Assembly (NCBI GenBank): GCA_963931865.1
Contig: OZ007508.1
Location: 3,286,081 to 3,350,080, forward strand
DNA length: 64,000 bases
Reading direction: 5' to 3'
DNA from: Axinella damicornis
Taxonomy: Eukaryota > Porifera > Demospongiae > Axinellida > Axinellidae
Shown: positions 1 through 39,530 of the stretch, piece by piece
Layout: the number at the start of each line of letters is the position of its first letter
Position numbering within the stretch: position 1 is the first letter of the stretch
Made by a program: the position numbers and the translations under genes
The notes under the pieces: generated by a model
Database searches by the model: none
The model's input: only the letters and a program-made list of their open reading frames with translations
Told to the model about the DNA's origin: nothing

Positions 1-3
1 TTG

Positions 4-82
4 TAGCCTCGTTCCCAGGCCCGCGCGCCGTTTTCCGTACTGCAAGCGACGAAAAGCTGGGCGGGGCCTGGGAACGAGGCTA
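4..82. mobile_element. Palindromic MITE (TAGCCTCGTTCCCAGGC family), copy 1
   Basis: Starts TAGCCTCGTTCCCAGGCC and ends GGCCTGGGAACGAGGCTA. The target duplication cannot be judged at the window edge. Confidence 0.85.
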
Positions 83-117
83 ATTGTCTTGAATGTGTGC
101 TGTCATGTATGTGTGCT

Positions 118-236
118 GTCAGGGTGGCCGAGTGGTCTAAGGCGCCAGACTCAAGGTGGCATTCCTTGCTTGCAAACGCAAGTTCAAGTATTCTGGTCCA
201 CGTATGTGGGCGTGGGTTCGAATCCCACCTCTGACA
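118..236 (+). tRNA. trnL-CAA: tRNA-Leu(CAA), intron-containing, copy 1
   Basis: The acceptor stem GTCAGGG pairs with the 3' arm ending CTCTGAC, followed by discriminator A. The D-arm, a long variable arm (class II) and the T-arm GGGTTCGAATCCC are present. The anticodon stem CCAGA/TCTGG encloses anticodon CAA at 152-154. A 35-nt intron (156-190) follows the purine 3' of the anticodon, the canonical position 37/38. Its CCTTG (164-168) can pair with the anticodon region, as expected for the pre-tRNA fold. The mature length is 84 nt without CCA. Confidence 0.96.
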
Positions 237-389
237 GATTTTTTTTTTCCTCTTTTCTTTTTCATGAGGATAATGTTCTTGATTGATGAATACTCATGAT
301 GTACACGTGCTTGTATGTGTCACCCAATGTGATGGTCGTACATCTGGCCATATACAAAAGTACCAACAGTAATGTCTTACGTGTGTGCT

Positions 390-508
390 GTCAGGGTGGC
401 CGAGTGGTCTAAGGCGCCAGACTCAAGGTGGCATTCCTTGCTTGCAAACGCAAGTTCAAGTATTCTGGTCCACGTATGTGGGCGTGGGTTCGAATCCCAC
501 CTCTGACA
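390..508 (+). tRNA. trnL-CAA: tRNA-Leu(CAA), intron-containing, copy 2
   Basis: This copy looks identical to the one at 118-236, intron included, and lies 272 bp downstream in the same orientation. A T-rich stretch follows the 3' end, which fits RNA polymerase III termination. The flanking sequence is also repeated, so the unit arose by tandem duplication. Confidence 0.96.
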
Positions 509-658
509 GAATTTTTTTCTCTTTTCTTTTTTTCATGAGGATAATGTTCTTGATTGATGAGTACTCATGATGTACATGTATTTGTATGTCACCCAACGTG
601 ATGGTCGTGCATCTGCCCATATACAAAAGTACCAACAGTAATGTCTTGCATGTGTGCT

Positions 659-777
659 GTCAGGGTGGCCGAGTGGTCTAAGGCGCCAGACTCAAGGTGG
701 CATTCCTTGCTTGCAAACGCAAGTTCAAGTATTCTGGTCCACGTATGTGGGCGTGGGTTCGAATCCCACCTCTGACA
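659..777 (+). tRNA. trnL-CAA: tRNA-Leu(CAA), intron-containing, copy 3
   Basis: This is the third unit of the array, 269 bp after copy 2, with the same 84-nt mature sequence and 35-nt intron. It ends only 168 bp before a dynein exon. Because that exon starts in the middle of the AAA1 module, the tRNA array must lie in an intron of the dynein gene unless the gene is broken upstream of the window. Confidence 0.96.
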
Positions 778-944
778 GAATTTTTTTCTCTCTTTCTTTT
801 TTCATGAGTATAATGTTCTTGATTGATGGGTACACATGTATGCACGTACGTATTTGTATGTCACCCAACGTGATGTGATGGTCGTGTGCACCATTTGATC
901 CATTTTTGCTATCAACTTCTTTATTCATACCCTTACTCTGTCAG

Positions 945-29269
<28,325 letters not shown>

Positions 29270-30657
29270 CAACATCCTATCGTGGAACGAGTACATTATA
29301 TATACTGCATTCTAACCATCTTGTCACTTCCTATCATTACATAGCAAACCAGATCACTTCTCATTATTGATTATATCAAGATGCAGTACAGTCATGACTG
29401 TGATATCTTATCAAGACGCAGCACTGGTGACATGGCCTCTTGCATCTCCAATTACAGTAAACTAGGAGTACACAATGCAAATCAAAAAGTGCAGGGAAAG
29501 TCGCCAATGCTGTAATAATGTTGAATCCAGATCCCACAATAATGTTCGCACAGGCTGAGGGTCCATTGCCATATACACAATTAACACCATTAGGTCTCAA
29601 GAAAATGTATACCCTGTTTTTGCTGCCATGGAGCTCCTGCGTACGTATGTGTGGTCTACACCAATGAACAGCCAATACGTACAGTCGTGCTTTGTGAAAT
29701 TCCACAGTCAGCAGTAGCTATACTTGCTCTTCTGTCAAGAGTTCTATGAGCTGAGAATGAGTGAGACGTTAATAGTCTGCTGCACACCCTTTGTTCCCAG
29801 ACCCAATCTCTCCTCCCTAAGCTCCATGAAGTATATAAGTGCTGCAGCACAGGCTTACATGGTTACCATCATGGCATGAAGGAGCCCAGGGAGGAGGTGG
29901 ACTCTGTGACTGATACCATGCAACACAACAAGAATTGATTTGATTGTGGCAGTCATGTGACATCTATGAAAGCTGAGAGGGTGGGGCTGGCAAGTACATT
30001 TGAAGCTGAGTCTCGTAGCATACTTGGTGTTTATATATCTACCTGGAAGTGCATGCCTGTGCATGTTGTGGTTGCTAAGTGATCACAAGTTATATACCTC
30101 TTTCCACCCCATGGCAGATTGTCTCGCTCTGTGTTCTGAAATCCTTTTGTTGCACTGTTTGTGAAGGACAATTCAGGGCAAATAGTGCTGTATAAACAAC
30201 AAGAAACAGCGTATAGCCTAATATTCTTATGGGAGCTCATGACGGCTTTTACTGTCATTGGTTGGTAAAGAGTTAAGTCATGCTAGATTGAGCTGCAGTG
30301 ATCCCCCTATAGCCTATAGGTCTCAATTCTCAAGGTGAAGTGCAATGACCGAATACGGATTTCCTGCATAAAAATATTGGGTTGATAATGTCACATGATT
30401 TCACGCGGCAGTACAACATACGCTTCCCTAACCCTAACCCTGCGAACTGCAGCCAGCAAGCTATAATTATCGAACTTGCATTTTCACCAAAATCAAGTTT
30501 CTATTCAAGATATTCATGTGAAATTTACAAAACTTGCAATAATTATCAAAATTAATTTGCATTCAAGGTAAATTTATAATAGATTTGACAAAATTAGCTA
30601 TGGCTAATTAAAAAAGTGGCAGTGGTATGCACTCTCTTGTCCATGGACAGTGAAGAT
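29270..30657. other. Intergenic spacer between converging dynein and 227-aa gene
   Basis: No coding potential was recognised. It is part of the duplicated block, with a matching spacer at 32612-34528. It separates the dynein stop from the 3' end of the minus-strand 227-residue gene. Confidence 0.7.
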
Positions 30658-31341
30658 TCAAGGACTTGCTGGTGGTCGATTTCCTTCGATGGTCACTTCA
30701 ACAAAGTTGATGAGGTAAACTTCTTTTGAGTCTCCTCGGTAAACCTCCAGTGAGAGGCCATCACTGCTGCTAGGGTCCAGCTCTTGGGAATACTCGGTCA
30801 TGATCATGTGTCCACCATCGATTGCACAGTAGCATGAGCCAACTCTCTCGGTGGGTTTGAGAGTAATTTCAAAGACACGCGGCCAGTATGACCCAGTGGT
30901 GGGGATTTTGTCATCAGTCACTATGACTGGATCTCCATGATTGAGGATGTGCACCGGCTTTCCCTCGATGGGAAAGTATGGCCCCTTTTGGGGATAGGTG
31001 TTGAGGTCTTGGAACTGAAAACCTACTGCCCAGTCTCCGTCGCTGATCATGTAGGAGATGGGGTCTGGTGGCAGCTGCGGTTTACCAGTGTACACCATGC
31101 CAAGCCGGATCTTCGCAGTGATATCCATCTTGCGAGTCATGTGGAATGTCTTTGGAAGATCGGCATTCTTCACCAAGCCGACATGGAATACCCTCTCGTA
31201 GTCGCGAGCATCTGTCGTGATGCTAAGTTGCTTCTCGTTTGTTTCGGCCTTGTTGATGTTGCAATCGAATTGCGCGTTCTTCTGGATCCAGTCGGAGGTC
31301 ATAAACCTGTGGTAGTACGTCGTCGGCTGCATGGCCGTCAT
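30658..31341 (-). CDS. Unrecognised 227-residue protein, copy 1
   Basis: I do not recognise the family. The single-exon frame starts MTAMQPTTYYHRF and ends GNRPPASP. It has no signal peptide or membrane segment, so it is probably cytosolic. Predicted features are alternating hydrophobic strands and conserved-looking motifs SDGDWAVGFQFQDL, FPIEGKPVHILNHGDPVIV and SYWPRVFEITLKP, which hint at a beta-rich fold. The start at 31341 is the first ATG after a TATAAAAG box, and in-frame stops lie upstream. A near-identical copy is at 34529-35212, with four residue differences (TF/PL and TG/SE). Keeping an open frame in both copies supports a real gene. Confidence 0.75.
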   Translation of the reverse strand: MTAMQPTTYYHRFMTSDWIQKNAQFDCNINKAETNEKQLSITTDARDYERVFHVGLVKNADLPKTFHMTRKMDITAKIRLGMVYTGKPQLPPDPISYMISDGDWAVGFQFQDLNTYPQKGPYFPIEGKPVHILNHGDPVIVTDDKIPTTGSYWPRVFEITLKPTERVGSCYCAIDGGHMIMTEYSQELDPSSSDGLSLEVYRGDSKEVYLINFVEVTIEGNRPPASP

Positions 31342-31434
31342 CGCTAGTTCCCTATACTCAGCCGCGGGACAGAGCTCTGGTTCGGAGACGTGGAAGAGAC
31401 GGAGTCAGTTTGTGACAGCAACTGAAATTCGTCC

Positions 31435-31442
31435 CTTTTATA
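31435..31442 (-). promoter_or_regulatory. TATA box of 227-aa gene copy 1
   Basis: TATAAAAG on the minus strand is followed after about 20 bp by an initiator-like TTTCAGTTGC. The first ATG downstream is the chosen start. The same box is kept in copy 2. Confidence 0.65.
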
Positions 31443-32099
31443 CTACTGTCAGAGAGTCCCCAGAGTGCCGCCTGCATGGTGATGCATTGTGCCGGCATTA
31501 TGTCATGCATGCCAGGATAATAGGCACTGCTGTAATGACTTCACAATACCAAGCTCTGGTCTGTATGAGCCTATACACCTGGGGTTTCATAATTGAAAAT
31601 CCAGCTGGAGTATTCTCTGCCAGCATGGCATTATTGTGGTGCCTGAGGAATCTCAGACTCTAGATCTGACTCGTCATGCATGGATAGCTATAGCAAGGTG
31701 ACTACAGGAGCATGATTATATTATAGTGCAAGTTTCTACACACGCCAGTCTTGTTCCCATGCTGTCGTCATCATTGCCGTGGGTAGCCCCGGGGCCCCCA
31801 TCACCGTATTAGTGTAGCCATGCACTGAAGAGGTATAGTTAGATCCACAAGTGATTAATTCTCCAGCCATCCCATCCATCGAACATCATGTTAAGAATAA
31901 TTTGTGCCCAGAAAGGCAATGAATCAGGTTTGTTTTAGCTATTTGAAACAGTGGATATTTGCAGTAAGTAACATAAGTTATGGGTACCTGGTGGACTTGT
32001 CAGTGGATGACCTCACTCAGGCGTGTCCCTGCTAAGTAGGCTTTGCTTAAAGTGGAAGTAAACTGTACTGCAATTACATTATTTGGCTAATACTATTGT

Positions 32100-32611
32100 C
32101 AATGAACGGCCTCTCAGCCTGGTATGCTGACCTGCTCGAGCTCCTTCGTATTTGTGAGTTTGAGCACTGCATGGGTCTCCGACTTCAACATGCCAACCTG
32201 CATCTGGCTTGCGGGTTTCTTCAACCCCCAGTCCTTCCTCACTGTGATCATGCAGTCCATGGCGCGCAAGAACGAGTGGCCTCTAGACAAGATGTGTCTA
32301 CAATGCCAAGAAACAGCGTGAGGACTTCAGCAGTCCACCCAGAGAGGGTGCCTACGTCCATGGGTTGTTTATGGAAGGTGCTCGCTGGGACACTCAAACC
32401 AGTCTCATCCAAGAGTCCCGGCTGAAGGAGCTGACCCTCTTCATCAAGGCAATTCCCCTGTGGATAAACAGGACACTAAGAACGTGTACGAGTGCCCAGT
32501 GTACAAGACTCGCATGCGTGGACCCACCTATGTGTGGACCTTCAACCTCAAGACAAAGGAGAAGCCGGCAAAATGGGTCATTGCTGGAGTTTGTCTGCTT
32601 CTTAGCGTATA
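32100..32611 (+). pseudogene. Decayed copy of the last dynein exon
   Basis: It begins at the ATGAACGGC seen inside the real exon and runs to the copied stop. It has frame-breaking changes: an extra GAG-type insertion near 32139, inserted bases near 32170, a loss of the GATGTCA-type segment near 32305, a 15-bp deletion near 32435 and an extra base near 32456. No upstream exons were copied, so it cannot make a dynein. Confidence 0.9.
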
Positions 32612-34528
32612 ACAACATCCTATCGTGGAACGAGTACATTATATATACCTCATTCTAACCATCTTGTCACTTCCTATCATTACATAGCAACCCAGATCAC
32701 TTCTCATTATATCAAGATGCAGCACAGCCATGTGTGTGTACAACCAGCATGCTGCAGAGAGAAAAAAACAGCTGGTGACATGGCCTCTTGCATCTCCAAT
32801 TACAGTAAACTAGGAGTACACAATGCAAATTAAAAAGTGCAGGGAAAGTAAAGTGCAGGGAAGGTTGCAAATCCTGGACATCCGATAATAATGTTGAATC
32901 CAGATCCCACAATAATGTTTGCACAGGCTGAGGGTCCTTTGTCATATACACAATTAGGTCTCAAGAAAATGTATACCCTATTTTTGCTGGAGCTCCTGCA
33001 TACGTATGTGTGGTCTACACCAATGAACAGCCAATACGTACAGTCGTGCTTTGCGAAATTCCACAGTCAGCAGTAGCTATAGCTACTTGCTCTTGAACTG
33101 AGAATGAGTGAGACGTAGTCGATCTGTTGCACACCCTTTGTTCCCAGACCCAATCTCTCCTCCCTAAGCTCCATGTAGTATATAAGTGCTGCAGCACAGG
33201 CTTACATGGTTACCGTCATGGCATGAAGGAGCCCAGGGAGGAGCTAGCTCGGGGTGGACTCTGTGACTGATACCATGCAACACAACAACAGGTGATCATG
33301 ATTTGATTGTGGCAGTCATGTGACATCTATGGGAAGCTGAGAGGGTGGGGCTGGCAAGTACATTTGAAGCTGAGTCTCGTAGCATACTTGGTGTTTATAT
33401 ATCTACCTGGAAGTGCATGTTGTGGTAGCTAGGTGAGCACAAGTTGTATACCTCTTTCCACCCAATGGCAGATTGTCTCGCTCTGTGTTCTGAAATCCTT
33501 TTGTTGCACTGACTATTGTACAAATTATTTGTGAGGGATATTCTTTAACCTAGGAAGTCTGCTATTCGCAGGGCAAATAGTGCTGTATATAAACAGTGTC
33601 AATTCATGTTTGCTGGAAATCCCACATGCTTATCCTTCTGTATGCCGAAGAAGCTATAATAAGTATTCACATCCTAGCCATGCTAAATGCAACAACTGAA
33701 ACCCTCCCTCATATGGGAGGAGACTGCAACTAACTGAAACTTTAAGACTTAGTCTTTACCAACCATAAGAAATAGCGTATAGCCTAATATTTTTTTTTTT
33801 TTTTTTTTTTCTATGAAAATTTATGCAGAATGCAATGGACACACAGTATAGCTGTACAATAGCTAATTTTGCATGTATGCCCAGATATTAGATTTAAATG
33901 ATGATACAGAAACAGGTAGGGTGGGTGTATGTGCAGTAAACATGTTCCAATATTCTTATGGGCTTAAGCCTTATGGGAGCTTATGACGCCTTTTGCAGTC
34001 ATTGGTTGCATGTACAGTGATCCCCTAGCTATAGGTCTCAATTCTCAAGGTGAAATGCAATGATCACTGTACTTGTTGCTTACCATAATAATTATTATGA
34101 ATACAGATTTCCTGCATAAAAATATTACCTATGATGGGTTGATAATGTGATCGCATGATTTCATGCAGCGGTACAACATAATTATTATACTGTTGCATGA
34201 GTACACAATACAGCAACAGTTACGGCAAACTGTGCAGAGGACATTCCAAAATTACGTACTGCTTCCCTTCTGAGTTCTGCAGTGAAGTTCCTGCGAACTG
34301 CATCCAGCAAGCTGTAATTATCTGTGTAAAATTGTAAAATTGAACTTGCATTTTCACCAAAATCAAGTTTCTATTCAAGATTCATGTGAAATTTATAAAA
34401 CTTGCGATATCAAAATGAATTTGCATTCAAGGAAAATTGATAATAGATTTGACAAAATTAGCTATGGCTAATTAAAAAAGTGGCAGTGGTAGCTATGCAC
34501 TCTTATCTTGTTCATGGACAGTGAAGAT
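32612..34528. other. Duplicated non-coding spacer
   Basis: Counterpart of 29270-30657, enlarged by an insertion with a poly-T tract. No gene was recognised. Confidence 0.7.
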
Positions 34529-35212
34529 TCAAGGACTTGCTGGTGGTCGATTTCCTTCGATGGTCACTTCAACAAAGTTGATGAGGTAAACTTCTTTTGA
34601 GTCTCCTCGGTAAACCTCCAGTGAGAGGCCATCACTGCTGCTGGGGTCCAGCTCTTGGGAATACTCGGTCATGATCATGTGTCCACCATCGATTGCACAG
34701 TAGCATGAGCCAACTCTCTCGGTGGGTTTGAGAGTAATTTCAAAGACACGCGGCCAGTATGACTCACTGGTGGGGATTTTGTCATCAGTCACTATGACTG
34801 GATCTCCATGATTGAGGATGTGCACCGGCTTTCCCTCGATGGGAAAGTATGGCCCCTTTTGGGGATAGGTGTTGAGGTCTTGGAACTGGAAACCTACTGC
34901 CCAGTCTCCGTCGCTGATCATGTAGGAGATGGGGTCTGGTGGCAGCTGCGGTTTACCAGTGTACACCATGCCAAGCCGGATCTTCGCTGTGATATCCATC
35001 TTGCGAGTCATGTGGAGTGGCTTTGGAAGATCGGCATTCTTCACCAAGCCGACATGGAACACCCTCTCGTAGTCGCGAGCATCTGTCGTGATGCTGAGTT
35101 GCTTCTCGTTTGTTTCGGCCTTGTTGATGTTGCAATCGAATTGCGCGTTCTTCTGGATCCAGTCGGAGGTCATAAACCTGTGGTAGTACGTCGTCGGCTG
35201 CATGGCCGTCAT
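34529..35212 (-). CDS. Unrecognised 227-residue protein, copy 2
   Basis: Paralogue of the gene at 30658-31341, with 223 of 227 residues the same by eye. The frame stays open upstream to 35401, but that stretch crosses the TATA box at 35304-35311. The first ATG downstream of the box (35210-35212) gives the same MTAMQP start as copy 1 and is preferred. The upstream opening results from a 2-bp difference (CCCGGCT against CCCGCGGCT). No signal peptide is seen and the function is unknown. Confidence 0.75.
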   Translation of the reverse strand: MTAMQPTTYYHRFMTSDWIQKNAQFDCNINKAETNEKQLSITTDARDYERVFHVGLVKNADLPKPLHMTRKMDITAKIRLGMVYTGKPQLPPDPISYMISDGDWAVGFQFQDLNTYPQKGPYFPIEGKPVHILNHGDPVIVTDDKIPTSESYWPRVFEITLKPTERVGSCYCAIDGGHMIMTEYSQELDPSSSDGLSLEVYRGDSKEVYLINFVEVTIEGNRPPASP

Positions 35213-35303
35213 CGCTAGTTCCCTATACTCAGCCGGGACAGAGCTCTGGTTCGGAGACGTGGAAGATGCGGAGTCAGTTTGTGACAGCAACTGAAATTCG
35301 TCC

Positions 35304-35311
35304 CTTTTATA
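35304..35311 (-). promoter_or_regulatory. TATA box of 227-aa gene copy 2
   Basis: TATAAAAG on the minus strand, in the same context as copy 1, about 90 bp upstream of the shared ATG. Confidence 0.65.
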
Positions 35312-35720
35312 GCTACTGTCAGAGAGTCCCCAGAGTGCCGCCTGCATGGTGATGCATTGTGTCGGCATTATGTCATGCCAGGATAATAGGCTCTGCTGCA
35401 TGTAATGACTTCACAATACCAAGCTCTGGTCAGTATGCGACTATACACCTGGGGTTTCATAATTGAAAATCCAGCTGGAGTATTCTCAAATTTATCTGCC
35501 AGCATGGCATCATTTCAAGCATGATAATTAGATCTGATCATGCATGGATAGCTATAGCTATAGGTAACTACAGGAGCATAATTATAGTGCAAGTTCTACA
35601 CACACTAGTCTTGTTTCCATGCTGTCGTCATCATTGCTGTGGGTAGCCCTCATCACCGTATTTTGAAGCAGTGGCTATTTGCAGTAAGCAACATGAGCCA
35701 TGGGTGGACTCGTCAGTAGT

Positions 35721-36013
35721 GCTAGCTACATGTAGTCACAATGTTGATTAGTTTTACAACAATCATTGCATTTGGCCATGCATAGCTAGCTACTTGATTT
35801 TTGAACCGTGGTACGCACACATAATTATTGGTAGGCATAATTATGCATGCACACTGAACTCACCAGATGCGGAATTGGATGCAATTATAGGATTCCACTC
35901 ATTCCGTACCCATTCACACCTGACCACTAAAATGGAATATTCCAGAATCAACTTCCAAATCGGCAAATTTGATTCCAGTGTGGACATTGCCATACTGCTA
36001 ATGCATGTTGATA
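35721..36013. other. Intergenic, nothing recognised
   Basis: AT-rich spacer between the duplicated block and a fold-back element. No coding or RNA features were seen. Confidence 0.6.
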
Positions 36014-36292
36014 CAAGCAATCAAAAACATTTAAAATGTAACAGGATGTAGGGATACCAGAACGGCAAAAAGTGAGGAAACTAGGTAGGGATGATCACAC
36101 AAAACAGTGAAGTATAATACAATCCCCCTTACAGAGATCTTTTTCCATATAGCTAGCTACGTGTATAATGAAAAAAGATATGTAGGGGGGATTGTATTGG
36201 TACTTCACTGTTTTGTGTGATCATCCCTACCTTGTTTCCTTAGTTCTGGTATCCCTACATCCTGTTGCATTTTAAATGTTTTTGATTGCTTG
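36014..36292. mobile_element. Fold-back element (long inverted repeat)
   Basis: The left arm begins CAAGCAATCAAAAACATTT and the right arm is its reverse complement ending at 36292. The arms are roughly 120 bp each, enclosing a short spacer around TAGCTAGCTACGTG. Both arms contain GGGATGATCACACAAAACAG and its complement. Relatives of one arm occur near 39045-39180 and 56588-56650. Confidence 0.85.
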
Positions 36293-36557
36293 TTTATGTC
36301 ATTTTTTTTTAGCAGCAGGCGTATGTTTGAGCTGAAATTTGCATCACAGAGCAGAAGTCAGTGTCCTCACAGGCCCTTGCTATGGTATAAGCTTATGAAC
36401 TGTACAACATTGACTCCGCTGTTTACACTGCCAGCATTGGCTGATGATTCAGACCCAAGCCTGTACTGTGCCGTTTCCGTTATCGTTATTGGTGTGTTTT
36501 TGTAAAATGTCTCATAAGCTCTCATGAGCTGGCTGCTCCTGGCAGGTGACAAAAAAG

Positions 36558-36582
36558 TTTGATTGATTGATTGATTGATTGT
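36558..36582. repeat. (GATT)n microsatellite
   Basis: Short run of TTGA/GATT tetranucleotides. Confidence 0.85.
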
Positions 36583-39087
36583 ATTGCGTGTACGTCGTAT
36601 CCCTACATATAGAGTCTACCGACTCGATGATAGCTAGCTACCTGCAAATCCTGAGAGCGCCAACACCACATGAAGTCCCTACATATCTCTATGCATGCTG
36701 CTGCTATATTCTCTCCCTTACTGTAGTCAGCCTCCACCCGGCCCTTTCCAACTGTGACGATGTCTCAGCCTTGCACAATAATCTTGGACTTGGTTTGCGT
36801 AATTCAAAGAGCTTGAGGATGTCCAGGTTGATAAAATTAAAGCTTGCATATTCAGCTCCAGATCCAGGATGAAGAAAACGTGTTCACCAACTGAATTACA
36901 CTGCAAACAGAGCTCACCTGTCAAAAGGCACGCCTGTGAATAGTAGCTAGCATGACATCTCTCTGCAGCATCGATCTGGAACTGGATTTTGCAGTGCAAA
37001 GCATGAAGGTGCCACGAGAGCCCATCCTTAAGCTGAAAAATGAAGACGATAAAATTCACGGACTGATTATGTAATCCTGCAGATGGTAACCTCTCAACAT
37101 AATTATATGTGAGGGAATCACACCACATGAACTGTTCCTAAGACTATAGCGAAAATGCAGTTGTAGATGTTCTGACCATCGACAGCTGCAGTGTGTTTAG
37201 ATTACATGTATGTTTGTACCCCGGTTGGCTTAGCTATGTAATTACTCTGTATTGCCAAAAAATGACCTCCCATTATGACTGTCTCCACAGCTTGTCTGCG
37301 ACCAGGGTAACCACTGTGACATGTGGCTAACGTGGTTTTGCAATGTGGTATTTGGAAGTTATGTGGGGACATAGCTACATCTCGGATTACACCTCAGTTT
37401 CCTGCACCAGTGTTTCAGCTGTATATAGCCAATCATGAATTTCTTTCCTCACAGCAACAACAAAGACGATGGAATCATGCTGCCTTGGCAGAAAGGGTTA
37501 AAATGTTAACACTGGGTGGCCTATTAGTCATGGTCTAATACATGTACTTGGCCATTGCTGCTGTGGGGAGTCAGTGCACTGGAAATACATAGCTACATGC
37601 AGCACAGCACTAGCGAAATTCTGAGCAGATGATAGTCTTTCGGTATACCAGCTCCACTGATAGCACCAAAGGGAAAGTATTTCCAGATACAAACCACTGG
37701 TCTTCAGTGCATGGGATGGCAACTGAAATTGCACTTTAGAGTAGAAGAAACAAGAAAGCTGCAATATGGTGGGGCAGGTCTTACCTTAGTAGCTAGCTAT
37801 ATATGGCATTGACCTGATAATCACGCTACATATGCATGAAAAGGACAAGCTGTTATTGCTGCAGTATTGATGAGTACAATGATGGTTATTAAACAGGTTT
37901 GGTCAATGTGAGGGTAGCGCATCCCTTCTGATCTGGAGACTGTTGTGAAGTCCCAGTATATATCAAACACTGGAAGCCGCTGTCATGAGAGCCAAGTCAC
38001 CAAGCAAGCTGTCAAGATACCTCCCCATGTAGCCTATGTGATGAAGCAAGGTCTCATTCGGCACTTACTCCAGCCACCTTGGGCTTGGAGATGTGATTCC
38101 CTCACATATGTTCAGTCAGTTGGTTAACAGTCATCATTCTATGATTATAGTTGGGCCAGCTTCCTCTCAGGGTGCCTTATAGCTAGATACCACAAATTCA
38201 GGCTTTATTATTTCACGTATTCCAGCTTCTGGTGTATGTTTGAACACTGATACAGGGCAAGAAATAGCTATAGCTATAGCATTAGATTGATTTCCATGAA
38301 GATTGTGTGAAGGGGTCGACAGATCTGTCCGTATACCAGTGGATGGGCTAAACGATTCCGTCATGCCATGCTGGATGGAAATGCTACATTCAGTTCATTG
38401 AGACCCTGGGTACTACAACTACACCAAAACCTCAGTAAACACCCTGTGGTATTTCCAAGTATGATACATGTACAGGATGATGTGGGCATGTATTGAACAA
38501 ATTTGGCATATTTGTAGTAGCTGAGACTCATGCACCCATATCCATTACACTGCTACCATACTTAGAAATGCCACAGGATGTTTAGCTATGCACATAGCAT
38601 TACTGCTTTAGAGCACATTGTCCTTGTTGCAGGGAGTTTCCCATTCACTGGCAAACATTCTAGAATACTCATGTGAGTTTCTCCTATAGCAACACTGTCC
38701 CACAACTTCTCACAATCTCTCTCATTATACATCTGTCTATCTCACCCTATTCAAATCCACCCTTCTCCCTAGTAATAAACTCAGCTGAGTGACATCGTCA
38801 CTAAACTTCATCCACTCCTCTGCTCCAGCAATATTAATGCTTTTGACATAATTACTAGTGGAATGCTGAGCATGCATTGTGGGGTGAGCGTGAGCGAAAT
38901 CCAAGTTGCATGTCTAGTCCGTCAAGTTCCCGGCTCCCGGCAATAGCTGAAGCAGTCTAACAGGCATGTGCACATCTCACCGTGATGGTTCATAGTTAGG
39001 TATGCATGCTGCACACCATGATGCATGTGCTCTGCACAAAAGTATGCGATCCCCCTTACATACCTTTATTATACACAGAAAAGATCT

Positions 39088-39121
<34 letters not shown>

Positions 39122-39451
39122 ATACTTCACTGTTCTACCTTGTTTCCTGACTTTTTGCTGTTCTGGTATGTTCTGGTTACATTTTTTTTATTACTTTTAC
39201 TTTTGGGCATTAATGGCAGCTAATGAAAGCTCTATCGCATGCATAACTCGAGGTGTAAATCACCATCTATGAGTAACTCGTTCCCTGTTGGGAATTTTCC
39301 ATGAATTAAAGAAGTAGCTAGGTCCATGAATGGTCTCCCTACATGCACGGAAGAGGTAGCTAGATTCTGTCGGTCAGCACTTTTGGACTGAATTGACCAA
39401 TGACGCAATAAAGTTTCTCGGAAAGAGTGTGATTACGTTATAGACACCGAC
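36583..39451. other. Intergenic region upstream of the receptor gene
   Basis: No gene was recognised. It holds a partial relative of the fold-back element near 39045-39180 interrupted by a poly-G run (39089-39120). The short open frames here look random. Confidence 0.6.
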
Positions 39452-39458
39452 TATATAA
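39452..39458 (+). promoter_or_regulatory. TATA-like box of the receptor gene
   Basis: TATATAA lies about 73 bp upstream of the receptor ATG, in a short AT-rich stretch followed by a GC-richer leader. Confidence 0.5.
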
Positions 39459-39530
39459 TAATATACGAGGGGCTCGCGCTCAAGATTGGGACAGTCGCAA
39501 CCTTCATAGCAGATTCGGTATCAGCGAAAT

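Larger units (their letters stand above)
118..870. repeat. Tandem array of a ~270-bp tRNA unit
   Basis: Three head-to-tail units start at 118, 390 and 659. Each holds the tRNA plus a spacer with a T-run, a TTCATGAG motif, TTGATTGATG and CACCCAA. Spacers differ by small indels, while the tRNA parts stay identical. This suggests either recent duplication or selection and conversion acting on the tRNA. Confidence 0.85.
32100..35720. repeat. Tandem duplication, unit 2
   Basis: This is a direct, adjacent copy of 28748-32020. It differs by many small indels and an extra ~450 bp around 33500-33960 that includes a poly-T run (about 33791-33810). The dynein part has decayed and the 227-aa gene is intact. 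Confidence 0.85.

Noticed and set aside
35213..35401. Longer N-terminus for the 227-aa gene copy 2
   Set aside because: The frame crosses the conserved TATA box, and copy 1 has stops there. The first ATG after the box is shared.
36583..39450. A gene between the duplication and the receptor
   Set aside because: Only short unlinked frames. No motif or consistent splice series was found.
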